DNA from: Kluyvera ascorbata_C
GTDB lineage: Bacteria; Pseudomonadota; Gammaproteobacteria; Enterobacterales; Enterobacteriaceae
Assembly (NCBI RefSeq): GCF_044197065.1
Contig: NZ_JBIQOI010000001.1
Location: 1,116,001 to 1,180,000, forward strand
DNA length: 64,000 bases
Reading direction: 5' to 3'
In this document: positions 24,952 to 33,955 of the stretch, one piece after another
Position numbering within the stretch: the stretch's first letter is position 1
Layout of the letters: every line of letters begins with the position of its first letter
Made by a program: the position numbers and the translations under genes
The notes under the pieces: model-generated
Databases searched by the model: none
What the model saw: only the letters and a program-made list of their open reading frames with translations
What the model was told of the DNA's origin: nothing

Positions 24952-25533
24952 TTACTCCTGGGGGGTGTTGGCGCGAATCTGTTTCCCGCTCGCCACAAAC
25001 GTGCCCGCGCCGAGATGATGCAGCGTATTGCGCTTATCGTCGTCGAAATTCCAGCGTCCGGCAACGAACGCCTGTTCATCCGCCGCAGCACTGACCACTT
25101 CACCAAACAACGTATCATACTGCCCGGCGGCGGCCGTTGCTGGTAGCAGTCGGCACTCCATCCACGCCAGACATTTTTCTTCAATCACCGGCAATCCCAG
25201 CACCGGACCTTTCACCACCGGAATCCCGTAGGCGTTGAATTTATCCTCATCACGCCCGCTGATGCTGCCAACAGCATAGGTCCAACTGGCGGCGGCAACG
25301 CTCGGTACCACGATGCCGAAGGTACCGTTACGCTCAATAATCTCCCGTGACCAGGCGCTTTTATCCACCACGATGGCGATACGCGGCGGCTCAAACTCTA
25401 CCGGCATTGACCAGGCAGCGGCCATCACGTTGCGGCGCTGTGAGTCGACGTCGAAGCTGGTGATGAGGATTGTGGGGCCGTGATTGAGCAGGCGGCTGGC
25501 GTGATGAAGTTCAACGGGGCGAAAACGGCTCAT
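24952..25533 (-). CDS. yddH: YddH-like flavin reductase family protein
   Basis: A 193-residue protein of the flavin-reductase-like FMN-binding family (split-barrel fold); typical features are VMAAAWSMPVEFEPPRIAIVVDKSAWS and the C-terminal HHLGAGTFVASG. It is probably an FMN-dependent oxidoreductase, exact reaction unknown. ATG 25533 has AGGA 8 bp upstream. Position between pptA and nhoA matches E. coli yddH. Confidence 0.85.
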   Translation of the reverse strand: MSRFRPVELHHASRLLNHGPTILITSFDVDSQRRNVMAAAWSMPVEFEPPRIAIVVDKSAWSREIIERNGTFGIVVPSVAAASWTYAVGSISGRDEDKFNAYGIPVVKGPVLGLPVIEEKCLAWMECRLLPATAAAGQYDTLFGEVVSAAADEQAFVAGRWNFDDDKRNTLHHLGAGTFVASGKQIRANTPQE

Positions 25534-25654
25534 AGGGATTTCCTGAATAGTAGGATGCAATTTAGCTACACACTAAATCGCAATAAAAGCGTAATCAATA
25601 CGTCATATCACCTGCCTATAGTCGCCAGCACTAAGTCCCAAAGAGGATAACAAT

Positions 25655-25759
25655 ATGTTGGCTCCCCTGATGTTTATGCAGGTGAGCGCGGCCCGTCGAA
25701 TTTCGATCACGGGTGAAGCATCGCTTTCCATTTGGGGAGGGCGAAAATGCGCGCGCTAA
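25655..25759 (+). CDS. Small leader ORF (34 codons) upstream of ABC importer
   Basis: ATG 25655 is preceded by AGAGGA at ideal spacing. The 34-residue product begins MLAPLMFMQVSAARR and has no recognised domain. Its stop codon overlaps the ABC ATPase start by 13 bp, so ribosomes finishing it would sit on the ATPase ribosome-binding site. This suggests translational coupling or a regulatory leader. It could also be fortuitous. Confidence 0.4.
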   Translation: MLAPLMFMQVSAARRISITGEASLSIWGGRKCAR

Positions 25760-26448
25760 CTGGCATTCGGCTCGACGGCGTTTCCTTCGCTTTCGGCGCC
25801 ACCACCGTTCTTAATCACATCAACCTGCAGATCGATGCGGGCAGCATCGTGGCATTGCTTGGGCCTTCCGGCTGCGGCAAAAGCACGTTACTGCGCCTGC
25901 TGGCAGGGCTCACCGTTCCCGCTGAAGGTGAAATCCATTTCGGCGACCGTCTGATTGCCAGACCCGGCTGGGGGCTACCGCCCGAGCAGCGGGATATCGG
26001 CATGGTATTCCAGGACTACGCGTTGTGGCCGCATATGACCGCCGCTGAAAACGTCGCCTTTCCGCTAAGAATGCGCGGCGTGGCCCGCGATGAGCGGACG
26101 CGTCGGGTCAACGATGCGCTGGCAATGGTCGGGCTTTCTGGCTTCGGCGAACGTAAGCCTTCCGGACTCTCCGGCGGACAGCAGCAGCGCGTGGCGCTGG
26201 CAAGGGCGATCGTCGCCGAACCACGGGTATTGCTGTTTGATGAACCGCTTTCCAACCTCGATAGCGAACTGCGTGAATCGTTATGTCTGGAGATGAGCCG
26301 GCTGCTGCGCCAGCTCGGTATCACCGCCGTCTACGTCACTCACGACCGCCGTGAGGCAGAGCTGTTGGCTGACCGAATTGTGCACCTTTCTGCGGGCAGC
26401 ATTGCTGCTGTTCGCACCGTTGCTTCTACCTCAGGGGAACTTGTATGA
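25747..26448 (+). CDS. ABC transporter ATP-binding protein, Fe3+/small-anion importer type
   Basis: A 233-residue ATPase with Walker A GPSGCGKST, Q-loop VFQDYALWPHM, signature LSGGQQQRVALAR, Walker B VLLFDEPLSNLD and the H-loop VYVTHDRREAEL. It resembles FbpC/AfuC/PhnT-type subunits but lacks the C-terminal regulatory TOBE domain of long forms. ATG 25747 follows GGGAGG by about 6 bp. It overlaps the binding-protein gene by 4 bp (ATGA), forming an operon with it. Confidence 0.85.
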   Translation: MRALTGIRLDGVSFAFGATTVLNHINLQIDAGSIVALLGPSGCGKSTLLRLLAGLTVPAEGEIHFGDRLIARPGWGLPPEQRDIGMVFQDYALWPHMTAAENVAFPLRMRGVARDERTRRVNDALAMVGLSGFGERKPSGLSGGQQQRVALARAIVAEPRVLLFDEPLSNLDSELRESLCLEMSRLLRQLGITAVYVTHDRREAELLADRIVHLSAGSIAAVRTVASTSGELV

Positions 26449-27404
26449 AATCCGTTAAAAAAGGCGTTGCGCTCGCGATGATGTTATCCGCTTCGATGAT
26501 TTCCAGCGCCCATGCGCTGACCGTATACACCGCAGGCCCTGGTTCGCTGGCAAAGAATCTGGCGAGCGGCTATGAAAAGAAAACCGGCGTGAAGGTGAAT
26601 ATCTTCCAGGCCACCACCGGCAAGGTGATGGCGCGTCTGGAGGCCGAGCAGGCTAACCCGCAGGCAGACGTGCTGATTTCCGCCTCGTGGGACACTGCTG
26701 AAGACTTGCACGGCCGCGGCTGGCTGCTGCCGTACCAGAGCGGGAATGCCGATAAGGTTCCCGCGGCGCTGAAATCTGCCGACTACGTGGCGCAGGGTAT
26801 TTCAGCGTTGGGGATTGTCTGGAACACCAAAAGCGGTACCCCGGAGCCGAAAGAGTGGCGCGACCTGACCGAAGCGGCGTTTAAAGACAAAGTCACCACC
26901 CCGGACCCGGCGCTTTCCGGTGCTTCGCTTGATTTGCTGATCGGGTTAAAAAACGGCATGGGTGATAAAGCCTGGGCGCTGTTTGATGAACTGAAAAAGA
27001 ACGGCATGGTGGTGAGCGGGCCGAACGCGCAGGCGGTAACACCGGTGATGCAGGGGGCGAAAGCAGCGGTATTTGGTGCAGTGGACTATGTCTCCTACGG
27101 CAATATCGACCAGGGTGAATCGTTGAAGGTGATTTTCCCGGCGAGCGGTACGGTGATTGCGCCGCGCCCGATGATGATCCTCAAATCGACCCAACATGCG
27201 GATGAGGCGAAAGCCTTTGTCGACTACGTATTGTCGCCGGAAGGTCAGGCAATGGTGGCCGATGCGTGGCTGATGCCCGCGCGAAGCGACGTTCCAGCGA
27301 AACGTCCGTTGCTGAACGACCTGAAGGTGCTGCCAACCACCAGCGACGGTAGCAGCGAGCGCAGCGCCGTTCTGGCTCGGTTTAACACGTTGTTCGGGCA
27401 GTAA
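26445..27404 (+). CDS. ABC transporter periplasmic substrate-binding protein
   Basis: A 319-residue protein with a Sec signal peptide cleaved near residue 24 (MLSASMISSAHA). The mature sequence (LTVYTAGPGSLAKNLASGYEKKTGVKVNIFQATTGKVMARLEAE in parts) is that of family 6 extracellular solute-binding proteins, which bind ferric iron, 2-aminoethylphosphonate or similar ligands (AfuA, FbpA, PhnS). Tyr-rich ferric-binding residues cannot be confirmed by eye, so the ligand is open. It is coupled to the ATPase gene; a REP pair separates it from the permease. Confidence 0.85.
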   Translation: MKSVKKGVALAMMLSASMISSAHALTVYTAGPGSLAKNLASGYEKKTGVKVNIFQATTGKVMARLEAEQANPQADVLISASWDTAEDLHGRGWLLPYQSGNADKVPAALKSADYVAQGISALGIVWNTKSGTPEPKEWRDLTEAAFKDKVTTPDPALSGASLDLLIGLKNGMGDKAWALFDELKKNGMVVSGPNAQAVTPVMQGAKAAVFGAVDYVSYGNIDQGESLKVIFPASGTVIAPRPMMILKSTQHADEAKAFVDYVLSPEGQAMVADAWLMPARSDVPAKRPLLNDLKVLPTTSDGSSERSAVLARFNTLFGQ

Positions 27405-27410
27405 ATTTCC

Positions 27411-27487
27411 GTAGCCCGGCTGAGCGAAGCGACGCCGGGAGTTAGCATGGTGCACAATCCCGGCGGCGCTTCGCTTGGCCGGGCTAC
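27411..27487. repeat. REP/BIME repeat pair inside the ABC operon
   Basis: Two inverted REP units between the binding-protein and permease genes. Such placement usually stabilises upstream mRNA and gives more binding protein than permease. Confidence 0.8.
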
Positions 27488-27502
27488 GATCTGGAACTTC
27501 GG

Positions 27503-29155
27503 GTGAAACAAAAATCCCTCTCCATAGTTACCCTCATCGCGCTGGTGGTGCTGGTGGCGTTACCGCTCTTTTTTATCCTGTTACAGGCTATTTTTCCACA
27601 GTTCAGCGCCGGTTCGCTGCAGAAGCCGTTTAGTGGAATCTCTGCTTTGCTAAGCGATCCGCAGCTGATGCCGATGCTGGGCGGTACTTTGTGGATTGCC
27701 TGCGGCGTGGCGCTGATGAGCGTGATTATCGGCCTGCCGCTCGGCGTGCTGCGCGGGCTGTTTAACCTGCCGCTGCCGAAGCTGTGGGATCTGCTGTTTT
27801 TAATTCCGTTTCTCACGCCGCCGTATATCGCCGCGCTGTCCTGGATGTTGGTACTCCAGCATAACGGTTACTTGCAGCAGCTAACCGGTTGGGATCTTAA
27901 CGATCTGCTGTTTAGCCGCACCGGGATCGTACTGGTGATGACCCTGAATATCTTCCCGGTGGTCTATTTTGCCGTCTCACGCAGCCTGCTGGCGAGCGGG
28001 CAGCGGCTGGCTATCGTGGCGCGGGTTCATGGGGCGAGCGCTTGGCGGGCATTCTGGCACGTTACGCTGCCGATGCTTTCCCCGGCGTTGGCGGCGGGGA
28101 TGCTGCTGGCCTTTACTCTGGCGATTGAAGAGTACGGCGTGCCCGCGGCGCTGGGCTCACGGGCGGGCGTGGTGATGCTGACCGTGGGTATTGAGAAAAA
28201 GCTCGCGGACTGGCCTATCGACCTCACCGGTGCGTCGCTGCTGTCGGTGCTACTGATTACCGTAGCGCTACTGGCCTGGTGGCTGCAAAAACGGCTGACG
28301 GGAACCACGGAGGTCACCAGCGTTACTGGAAAACCCGGTGAGAACAGCGGGGCGTCGCTCGGCGTTATGACGCTGCCCGCGCTGTTGATCATGGGAGGCG
28401 TAGGCGGGCTGGCGGTGCTGCTCCCCGGCGCGTCGATGGTCGCAACTAGCCTGATGGGGACGCTCTCCGGCGGGTTAAACATGAACAACTTTACGTTGAA
28501 GCATTTTAGCGCGCTGTTCGCGCAGCAGGGCGACGCGCTGTCGGCGCTGGGCACCAGTTTATCGCTGGCGCTGGCCTCGGCGCTGATTGTCGGCCTGCTC
28601 GGGCTGGTGGCGGCCTGGCTTGTGCTGGTACAAAAAATCAAAGGCAGCGCGCTGATTGATGCGCTCTCGCTGATGCCCGCCGCGCTGCCGGGAGTGGTGG
28701 TGGGCGTCGGGCTCATTCTGCTGTGGAATCAGCCGTTCTGGCCGGTCTCACCCTACAATACGTGGTTTATGCTGCTGCTCTCTTATTGCTGCCTGCTGCT
28801 GCCGTGGCCGGTGCGCTATGTCGGCAGCGCGCTGCGTCAGCTGGGGAATAACCTGGAACCGGCGGCACGCGTACACGGTGCGTCATCGTGGCAGGCGCTA
28901 CGGCTGATTGTACTGCCGCTGGTGTTTCCGGCGCTGCTGGCGGCGATGCTGATGGTCTTTGCGGTGGCCTCCCGCGAGCTGGTGACTTCACTGCTGCTGG
29001 CACCCGCGGGAACGCAGACCGTGGCGGTGTTTATCTGGCGGCAGTTTGAGCAGGGTTCGGTCGGTCAGGGGATGGCGATGGCGAGCCTGACGCTGTTCGT
29101 CGGGCTGGCATTAATGCTGACCGCGCTGGGGTTAATGCAGCGAAGTACACGGTAG
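27503..29155 (+). CDS. ABC transporter permease, fused two-domain type
   Basis: A 550-residue inner-membrane protein made of two BPD-transport domains in tandem. Each has the EAA loop: ARVHGASAWRAFWHVTLPML near residue 175 and ARVHGASSWQALRLIVLPLV near 450. About 12 membrane segments are visible. Fused permeases of this length occur in FbpB/AfuB iron importers and in one class of aminoethylphosphonate importers. The start is GTG 27503. With the preceding two genes it forms a complete importer. Confidence 0.85.
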   Translation: MKQKSLSIVTLIALVVLVALPLFFILLQAIFPQFSAGSLQKPFSGISALLSDPQLMPMLGGTLWIACGVALMSVIIGLPLGVLRGLFNLPLPKLWDLLFLIPFLTPPYIAALSWMLVLQHNGYLQQLTGWDLNDLLFSRTGIVLVMTLNIFPVVYFAVSRSLLASGQRLAIVARVHGASAWRAFWHVTLPMLSPALAAGMLLAFTLAIEEYGVPAALGSRAGVVMLTVGIEKKLADWPIDLTGASLLSVLLITVALLAWWLQKRLTGTTEVTSVTGKPGENSGASLGVMTLPALLIMGGVGGLAVLLPGASMVATSLMGTLSGGLNMNNFTLKHFSALFAQQGDALSALGTSLSLALASALIVGLLGLVAAWLVLVQKIKGSALIDALSLMPAALPGVVVGVGLILLWNQPFWPVSPYNTWFMLLLSYCCLLLPWPVRYVGSALRQLGNNLEPAARVHGASSWQALRLIVLPLVFPALLAAMLMVFAVASRELVTSLLLAPAGTQTVAVFIWRQFEQGSVGQGMAMASLTLFVGLALMLTALGLMQRSTR

Positions 29156-29233
29156 GTTAACCGATCGCACAAATCGGTCAGTGGACGGGACAAAATAGGT
29201 TATAAAGAACGGATACCAACGCTGGAGGCTTTT

Positions 29234-30079
29234 ATGACCCCTTTTTTAAGCGCCTATTTTGCTCGTCTCGGTTGGACGGGAACCCCCGACGTATCGATTG
29301 AGACATTGCGCAGTTTGCATATCCACCACAACAGCGCCATTCCGTTCGAGAACCTTGACGTGCTGTTGCCGCGCGAGATGCACCTCGACGATCAATCACT
29401 AGAAGATAAGCTGGTTCACGCGCGTCGTGGCGGCTACTGCTTTGAACAAAACGGTCTGTTTGAGCGCGTGCTGCGTGAACTCGGTTTCCACGTGCGCAGC
29501 CTGTTGGGGCGCGTGGTGCTGGCACATCCGCCGCAGATGCCTCCGCGTACACATCGTCTGCTGCTGGTGGACGTTGACGGCGAGCGCTGGATTGCTGACG
29601 TTGGTTTCGGCGGCCAGACGCTGACCGCGCCAATCAAGTTGTTAGCGGATATCACCCAAACCACGCCGCACGGCGACTACCGTCTGCTGTATGAAAACCA
29701 GGAATGGATTTTACAGTTCAGCCACCACGATCACTGGCAGTCTATGTATCACTTCGATTTAGGCCGTCAGTACGCGTCAGATTACGTGATGGGTAACTTC
29801 TGGTCGGCACACTGGCCGCAGTCGCATTTCCGTCACCATCTGCTGATGTGTCGCCATCTGCCGGACGGTGGCAAAATGACGCTGACCAACTTCCACTTCA
29901 CCCACTGGGATAAACACCATGTGGTCGAGAAGATTGATTTCCCGGACGTGCCCACGCTGTACGAAGCGCTGCAAACCCGCTTCGGGCTTGGTGTCAGCGA
30001 TCCGAAATACGGTTTTAGCGTTAGCGAACTGGCGGCCATCATGGCGGCATTCGACACCCACCCCGAAGCCGGAAAATAA
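29234..30079 (+). CDS. nhoA: Arylamine N-acetyltransferase / N-hydroxyarylamine O-acetyltransferase
   Basis: A 281-residue protein, the same length as E. coli NhoA. The catalytic triad falls at exactly the expected residues: C69 (RGGYCFEQNG), H107 (RTHRLLLV) and D122 (ADVGFGG). It acetylates arylamines and N-hydroxyarylamines using acetyl-CoA. GGAGG lies upstream of the ATG. The upstream gap carries an inverted repeat CCGAT...ATCGG near 29161. Confidence 0.95.
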   Translation: MTPFLSAYFARLGWTGTPDVSIETLRSLHIHHNSAIPFENLDVLLPREMHLDDQSLEDKLVHARRGGYCFEQNGLFERVLRELGFHVRSLLGRVVLAHPPQMPPRTHRLLLVDVDGERWIADVGFGGQTLTAPIKLLADITQTTPHGDYRLLYENQEWILQFSHHDHWQSMYHFDLGRQYASDYVMGNFWSAHWPQSHFRHHLLMCRHLPDGGKMTLTNFHFTHWDKHHVVEKIDFPDVPTLYEALQTRFGLGVSDPKYGFSVSELAAIMAAFDTHPEAGK

Positions 30080-30082
30080 CCC

Positions 30083-30159
30083 GTAGCCCGGCCAAGCGAA
30101 GCGCCGCCGGGAAGTAGCACAGAGCTAAACCCCGGCGGCGCTTCGCTTGGCCGGGCTAC
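30083..30159. repeat. REP/BIME repeat pair
   Basis: Two inverted REP units between nhoA and the metallo-beta-lactamase-fold gene. Confidence 0.85.
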
Positions 30160-30179
30160 AAAATTTCAGGGATGAGATG

Positions 30180-30968
30180 ATGGCATTAACGGTCCGTGTA
30201 CTACTTGAAAACCAACTGGCTCGCGGCGCTGATAGCGGGCTGAGAGCCAAAGCGGGATTAAGTCTGCTGCTCGAGGATGAAAGTACCTCGATTCTTTTCG
30301 ACACCGGCCCAGACGACAGCTTCCAGCACAATGCCGCACAGATGGGTCTTTCGCTGGACAATCTCACGGCGACGGTGCTTTCACACGGTCATTACGATCA
30401 CTGTGGCGGCGTGCCCTGGCTGCCGGATAACAGCCGCATTATTTGTCACCCGACCATCGGCAATGAGCGTTATGCCGCGCTGAACGTGGCGGGGCGCAGC
30501 CATAAAATCAAAAAGCTTTCTCTGGAGATTGATTACGCTCGCCATCGTATGGAATACACCCGCACGCCGCTGCACATTAGCAACCGTTTTATCTGGTCAG
30601 GGGAAATAGCCGTTGAGCGTCCCAAAGCCTACGGCGTGACCGGCGATAAAACGGATTACGTGATTGATGAGGGCGTGTTGATTTACCTGTCTGAGCGAGG
30701 CTTAGTGATTATTACCGGCTGCGGGCATCGCGGGATTATCAACATTGTGCGGCACTGCCAGCAGATCACCGGCATCGACAAGGTTCACGCGATTATCGGC
30801 GGTTTTCATCTACGCTGCGCTTCACCGCGCACGCTCTGGCAAGTCCGGCAGTTTTTACAGCAGCTCAAGCCCGATAAGGTAATGGGCTGCCACTGCACCG
30901 GTGCCTGGGGCAAGCTGTGGCTGCCGGAGATTATCTCCCCGTCAACCGGTGACACCTTCACCCTGTAG
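30180..30968 (+). CDS. MBL-fold metallohydrolase
   Basis: A 262-residue metallo-beta-lactamase-fold protein with the metal-binding motif LSHGHYDHCGG near residue 62, a GCGHRGIINI histidine region and a final GCHCTG motif. The pattern fits the COG1237 group, which includes the archaeal dihydropterin-ribofuranosylaminobenzene-phosphate synthase-like enzymes, but in enterobacteria the substrate is unknown. CAGGGA lies 7 bp before ATG 30180; ATG 30177 is an alternative. Confidence 0.8.
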   Translation: MALTVRVLLENQLARGADSGLRAKAGLSLLLEDESTSILFDTGPDDSFQHNAAQMGLSLDNLTATVLSHGHYDHCGGVPWLPDNSRIICHPTIGNERYAALNVAGRSHKIKKLSLEIDYARHRMEYTRTPLHISNRFIWSGEIAVERPKAYGVTGDKTDYVIDEGVLIYLSERGLVIITGCGHRGIINIVRHCQQITGIDKVHAIIGGFHLRCASPRTLWQVRQFLQQLKPDKVMGCHCTGAWGKLWLPEIISPSTGDTFTL

Positions 30969-31041
30969 CCCGGCCAAGCGAAGCGCCGCCGGGAATGTGC
31001 ACGCTGCCAACCCCCGGCGGCGCTTCGCTTGGCCGGGCTAC
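30965..31041. repeat. REP/BIME repeat pair
   Basis: Two inverted REP units at the junction of convergent genes; the first begins within the stop codon region of the MBL gene. Confidence 0.85.
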
Positions 31042-31059
31042 GGAATGGGAGGCTGCGGG

Positions 31060-32073
31060 TTAATTTAGTCCTAAGAAATGCTGGGCGATTTTGAAATAGA
31101 TTATTAGCCCGGTGCCGTCAATTAGCGTGGCGATAAACGGGGCGGAGACCACCGCCGGGTCGATGCCGACGCGTTTGATAACCAGCGGGATCACCGACGA
31201 AACTATCGCACTCCAGATAGTGACGCACACCAGCGTCAGGCTGACGATAAAGGTGATTTCCGGACCAATGCCCATTATCCACGCCCGCAGGCAGCCTGCC
31301 GCGCCGAGCGTGATAGCAACCAGCATCGCCGTCGACATCTCTTTACGCAGAATACGTCCTAAATCCCGCAGACCGATTTCGCCCAGCGCCATGGCGCGCA
31401 CCAGCGTGGAGGTGATCTGCGTGCCGCTGTTGCCCCCGGTGCCAATCAGCAGCGGGATAAAGAACGCCAGCGCAATGGCGGATTCCAGCGCCTCTTCAAA
31501 GTGCTGGATCACGGTGCTGGTGTAGGCTTCGGCGATAAACAACAGCAGCAGCCAGACGGCGCGCTTTTTCCACAGCGTGACCGGGCTTATCTCCAGATAC
31601 GGTTTTTCAAGCGGCAACGTCGCCCCCTGAAGCTGCGCGTCTTCGGTGATCTCATCCGCTAACAGTTGGTCTATCTCTTTTTCATTCAGGCAGCCGATAA
31701 GCTTGCCGTTTTCAATCACCGGCAGCAGCGTCAGACGGTGCTTTTCGATAAGACCCGCCGCCACGTCACGGGTATCGTCCGGGCCGACATGGAATAGGGT
31801 GGTAGTCATCAACTGCGTGACCGGCTGATTATCATCGGACGCCTGGAGCAACGTGCGAGTCGATAATATTCCACGCAGATTGTCGCCGGAAACCACGAAT
31901 ACGGCGCAGGGGAAATGATCGTCATTTAATTGTCGCAGGAACATCTCGCGCGCTTCTTTTACGCTGAGGGGTTCCGGCAGCGAAATAAACGTTTTCGACA
32001 TGTAGCTTGCAATATTATCGCCCGTTACTGGAGCAGTTGGGTAGTGCGGCGCAGTGGCATGAATATAAGACAT
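31060..32073 (-). CDS. mgtE: MgtE-family magnesium transporter lacking the N domain
   Basis: A 337-residue protein. A CBS-domain pair covers about residues 20-140 (MSKTFISLPEPLSVKEAREM, LIGCLNEKEIDQLLADEI), followed by a five-segment membrane domain with the MgtE hallmarks GTGGNSGTQITSTLVRAMA and APFIATLIDGTGLIIYF. Classical MgtE proteins are about 450 residues and carry an additional N-terminal helical gating domain, absent here. MgtE forms a Mg2+-gated Mg2+ channel in the inner membrane. ATG 32073 has AGGGAAC upstream; a longer frame to 32112 does not. An M-box-like leader precedes it. Confidence 0.88.
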   Translation of the reverse strand: MSYIHATAPHYPTAPVTGDNIASYMSKTFISLPEPLSVKEAREMFLRQLNDDHFPCAVFVVSGDNLRGILSTRTLLQASDDNQPVTQLMTTTLFHVGPDDTRDVAAGLIEKHRLTLLPVIENGKLIGCLNEKEIDQLLADEITEDAQLQGATLPLEKPYLEISPVTLWKKRAVWLLLLFIAEAYTSTVIQHFEEALESAIALAFFIPLLIGTGGNSGTQITSTLVRAMALGEIGLRDLGRILRKEMSTAMLVAITLGAAGCLRAWIMGIGPEITFIVSLTLVCVTIWSAIVSSVIPLVIKRVGIDPAVVSAPFIATLIDGTGLIIYFKIAQHFLGLN

Positions 32074-32134
32074 CAAAATGTTCCCTATAGAAATTCTATA
32101 TAGGGCGAACAAAACAGGAAAAGCTGAGAAAAAT

Positions 32135-32305
32135 CCCTACGTCCCGGTTTTAGCACTGAACAACGTATCTGCACGGCCTTTGAGCCGTCAGAAGTTATCT
32201 TGGCAACACCTTGATTCGATGGATGCCTGTATTTCCCTGTGATGGTCTCTCTCGATACCACCAGGGCGATAACTTATGTTTATTCAGGAGCCTCGCCATA
32301 ACAAG
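32135..32305 (-). promoter_or_regulatory. M-box (ykoK-type) Mg2+ riboswitch candidate
   Basis: Read on the minus strand, the mgtE leader contains the conserved M-box blocks in order: GGCGAGGCTCCTG (32299-32287 region), an ACATA and GCCC segment, CGAGAGAG with a following GGG pairing strand, ACAGGCAT, CAAGGTGTTGCC, and near the 3' end CAGTGCTAAA (about 32158-32149), followed by the closing strand. Order, spacing and about 170-nt size fit the Mg2+-sensing M-box, which in other bacteria controls mgtE. A T run follows at 32135-32131. Confidence 0.85.
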
Positions 32306-32455
32306 ATTATTAATTACGATGCTGAGTGAATTTATATTTTCCATATGCCGCCAGGCACGGTGGTAAATTCAACGAGCGTAATATATCGCGTTATTACTTA
32401 TTGTGGCGATGAAAGGTAAAGTGGTTGAGATTAGGTTTACTATTTTTTTGTGGCA

Positions 32456-32490
32456 TAAAAAACCCGGCGTCGCGATGCTCGGCCGGGTTA
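32456..32490 (-). terminator. narV terminator (REP-derived)
   Basis: On the minus strand AACCCGGC...GCCGGGTT forms a GC-rich stem followed by T residues, downstream of narV. Confidence 0.75.
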
Positions 32491-32570
32491 GATGTAGGCC
32501 TGATAAGCGAAGCGCCATCAGGCATTTGGTGCTGGTTGCCGGATGGCGGCGATGCCTTATCCGGCCTACA
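32491..32570. repeat. REP/BIME repeat pair (GCCGGATGGCGG class)
   Basis: Inverted units GTAGGCCTGATAAGCG... and ...GCCTTATCCGGCCTAC directly downstream of narV. Confidence 0.85.
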
Positions 32571-32582
32571 GGGGCCGAGTTG

Positions 32583-33263
32583 CTATCGGCGGGAACGGAC
32601 CACCTGATAACGTCGAGTCAGGTATTCCACTGGCGCGCTCCAGACGTGCACCAGACGGGTGAACGGGAACAGCAGGAAGATGGTCATGCCGAGTACCAGA
32701 TGCACGCGGTAAACCCAGGCCACGCCGTCCAGATGTGCAGAGGCGCCGCCGTGGAAGGTGACTACGGCCTGCGCCCAGTCGACCAGTTTCAGCATTTCGC
32801 TGCCGTCCGGGTGCTGCGCGGAGAACGGAATGGTGCTCAGGCCGAGGCAGCACTGGATCAGCAAGATGCTGAGGATCAGAATATCCGCCGTCGATGAGGT
32901 GGCGCGAATGCGCGGATTGAACAGACGACGAATCAGCAGGCCAGCGCCGCCGACCAGCGTCATCACCCCGCAGGCACCGCCAAGGATCATCGCCATCAGC
33001 TGTTTCTGCGACAGCGGCAGCCAGGATTCATACACCCAGTGCGGCGTTAGCATACCGAAGAAGTGGCCGAAGAAGATCCCCAGAATCCCGACGTGGAACA
33101 GGTTGGACCAAATCACCATCCCGCGCTTGTCGAGCATCTGGCTGGAAGAGGCGCGCCAGGTGTACTGACCGTAGTCGTAGCGCAGCCAACTGCCTAGCAG
33201 GAACACCGTGCCGCAGAGGTAAGGGTAAATGTCGTAAAAGAAGACGTTGAGGTACTGTATCAT
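32583..33263 (-). CDS. narV: Respiratory nitrate reductase 2 gamma subunit NarV
   Basis: A 226-residue cytochrome b-type membrane anchor with about five transmembrane helices and conserved histidines for two haems (NLFHVGILGIFFGHFFG, RVHLVLGMTIFLLFPFTRLVHVW). It takes electrons from quinol on the periplasmic side and passes them to NarY. It overlaps narW by 4 bp. Last gene of narZYWV. Confidence 0.95.
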   Translation of the reverse strand: MIQYLNVFFYDIYPYLCGTVFLLGSWLRYDYGQYTWRASSSQMLDKRGMVIWSNLFHVGILGIFFGHFFGMLTPHWVYESWLPLSQKQLMAMILGGACGVMTLVGGAGLLIRRLFNPRIRATSSTADILILSILLIQCCLGLSTIPFSAQHPDGSEMLKLVDWAQAVVTFHGGASAHLDGVAWVYRVHLVLGMTIFLLFPFTRLVHVWSAPVEYLTRRYQVVRSRR

Positions 33264-33955
33264 TTCGGGCCTCCCGCACGGACGTCCACGTACTGTGGCG
33301 CCACGTCCTGGCTAAAGCGTCGTTGATAGCTTTGCAGCGGGGAACTGTCGCAGGCGGTGGCGTTATCTTCGATAAACTTCACCTGTTCCTCTTCCCAGAC
33401 CGCATCCAGCGCCTGGCGGGTATCGTCTCGCGCTTCACCCGCCACCTGTTTTGTGACACTGTCACTTGATAATGATGTTTTAGCCAGCGCCAGCAGGGTA
33501 TCGAACAGCTGATACCACGGTGCCTGACGCTGTTTCAGTCGACCGCCAATCAGCGCCAGAATCGGTGCGACGTTTTGCAGACCTTCCTGCGCCTGATCCT
33601 GTGGCAGAATGCTGAGATACTCAAGATAGAGCGGCAGATGGTCAGGCAGCTCGCGGCAGTCGAGCTGCAAACCGGCTTGTTCATACTGCGACATGAGCTC
33701 AACCATGGCCTGACCACGATCGCGAGATTCCGCATGTACATGCTCAAACAGCATGAGCGATGTCGCGCGACCGCGCTCGAAAATCTCGCACCATTCGGCC
33801 TGCTTATCGAGCAGCGAGGCCGCCAGGTGCTGTTCAAGGAATGGTCGCAGCGCCGGGGCGTCGCTGTCGATTAATGCAAACAGCTCATCCTTGTTGTCCC
33901 AGCTGAGCTCATCGGGATACTCCAGCAGCAGCCCGATTATTTTCAGGACTCGCAT
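33260..33955 (-). CDS. narW: Nitrate reductase 2 assembly chaperone NarW
   Basis: A 231-residue all-helical NarJ/NarW-type chaperone (LKIIGLLLEYPDEL, LPLYLEYLSILP). It binds NarZ during molybdenum-cofactor insertion and is not part of the mature enzyme. The start codon overlaps the narY stop (TGATG) and the end overlaps narV, so all four genes are translationally coupled. Confidence 0.95.
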   Translation of the reverse strand: MRVLKIIGLLLEYPDELSWDNKDELFALIDSDAPALRPFLEQHLAASLLDKQAEWCEIFERGRATSLMLFEHVHAESRDRGQAMVELMSQYEQAGLQLDCRELPDHLPLYLEYLSILPQDQAQEGLQNVAPILALIGGRLKQRQAPWYQLFDTLLALAKTSLSSDSVTKQVAGEARDDTRQALDAVWEEEQVKFIEDNATACDSSPLQSYQRRFSQDVAPQYVDVRAGGPK

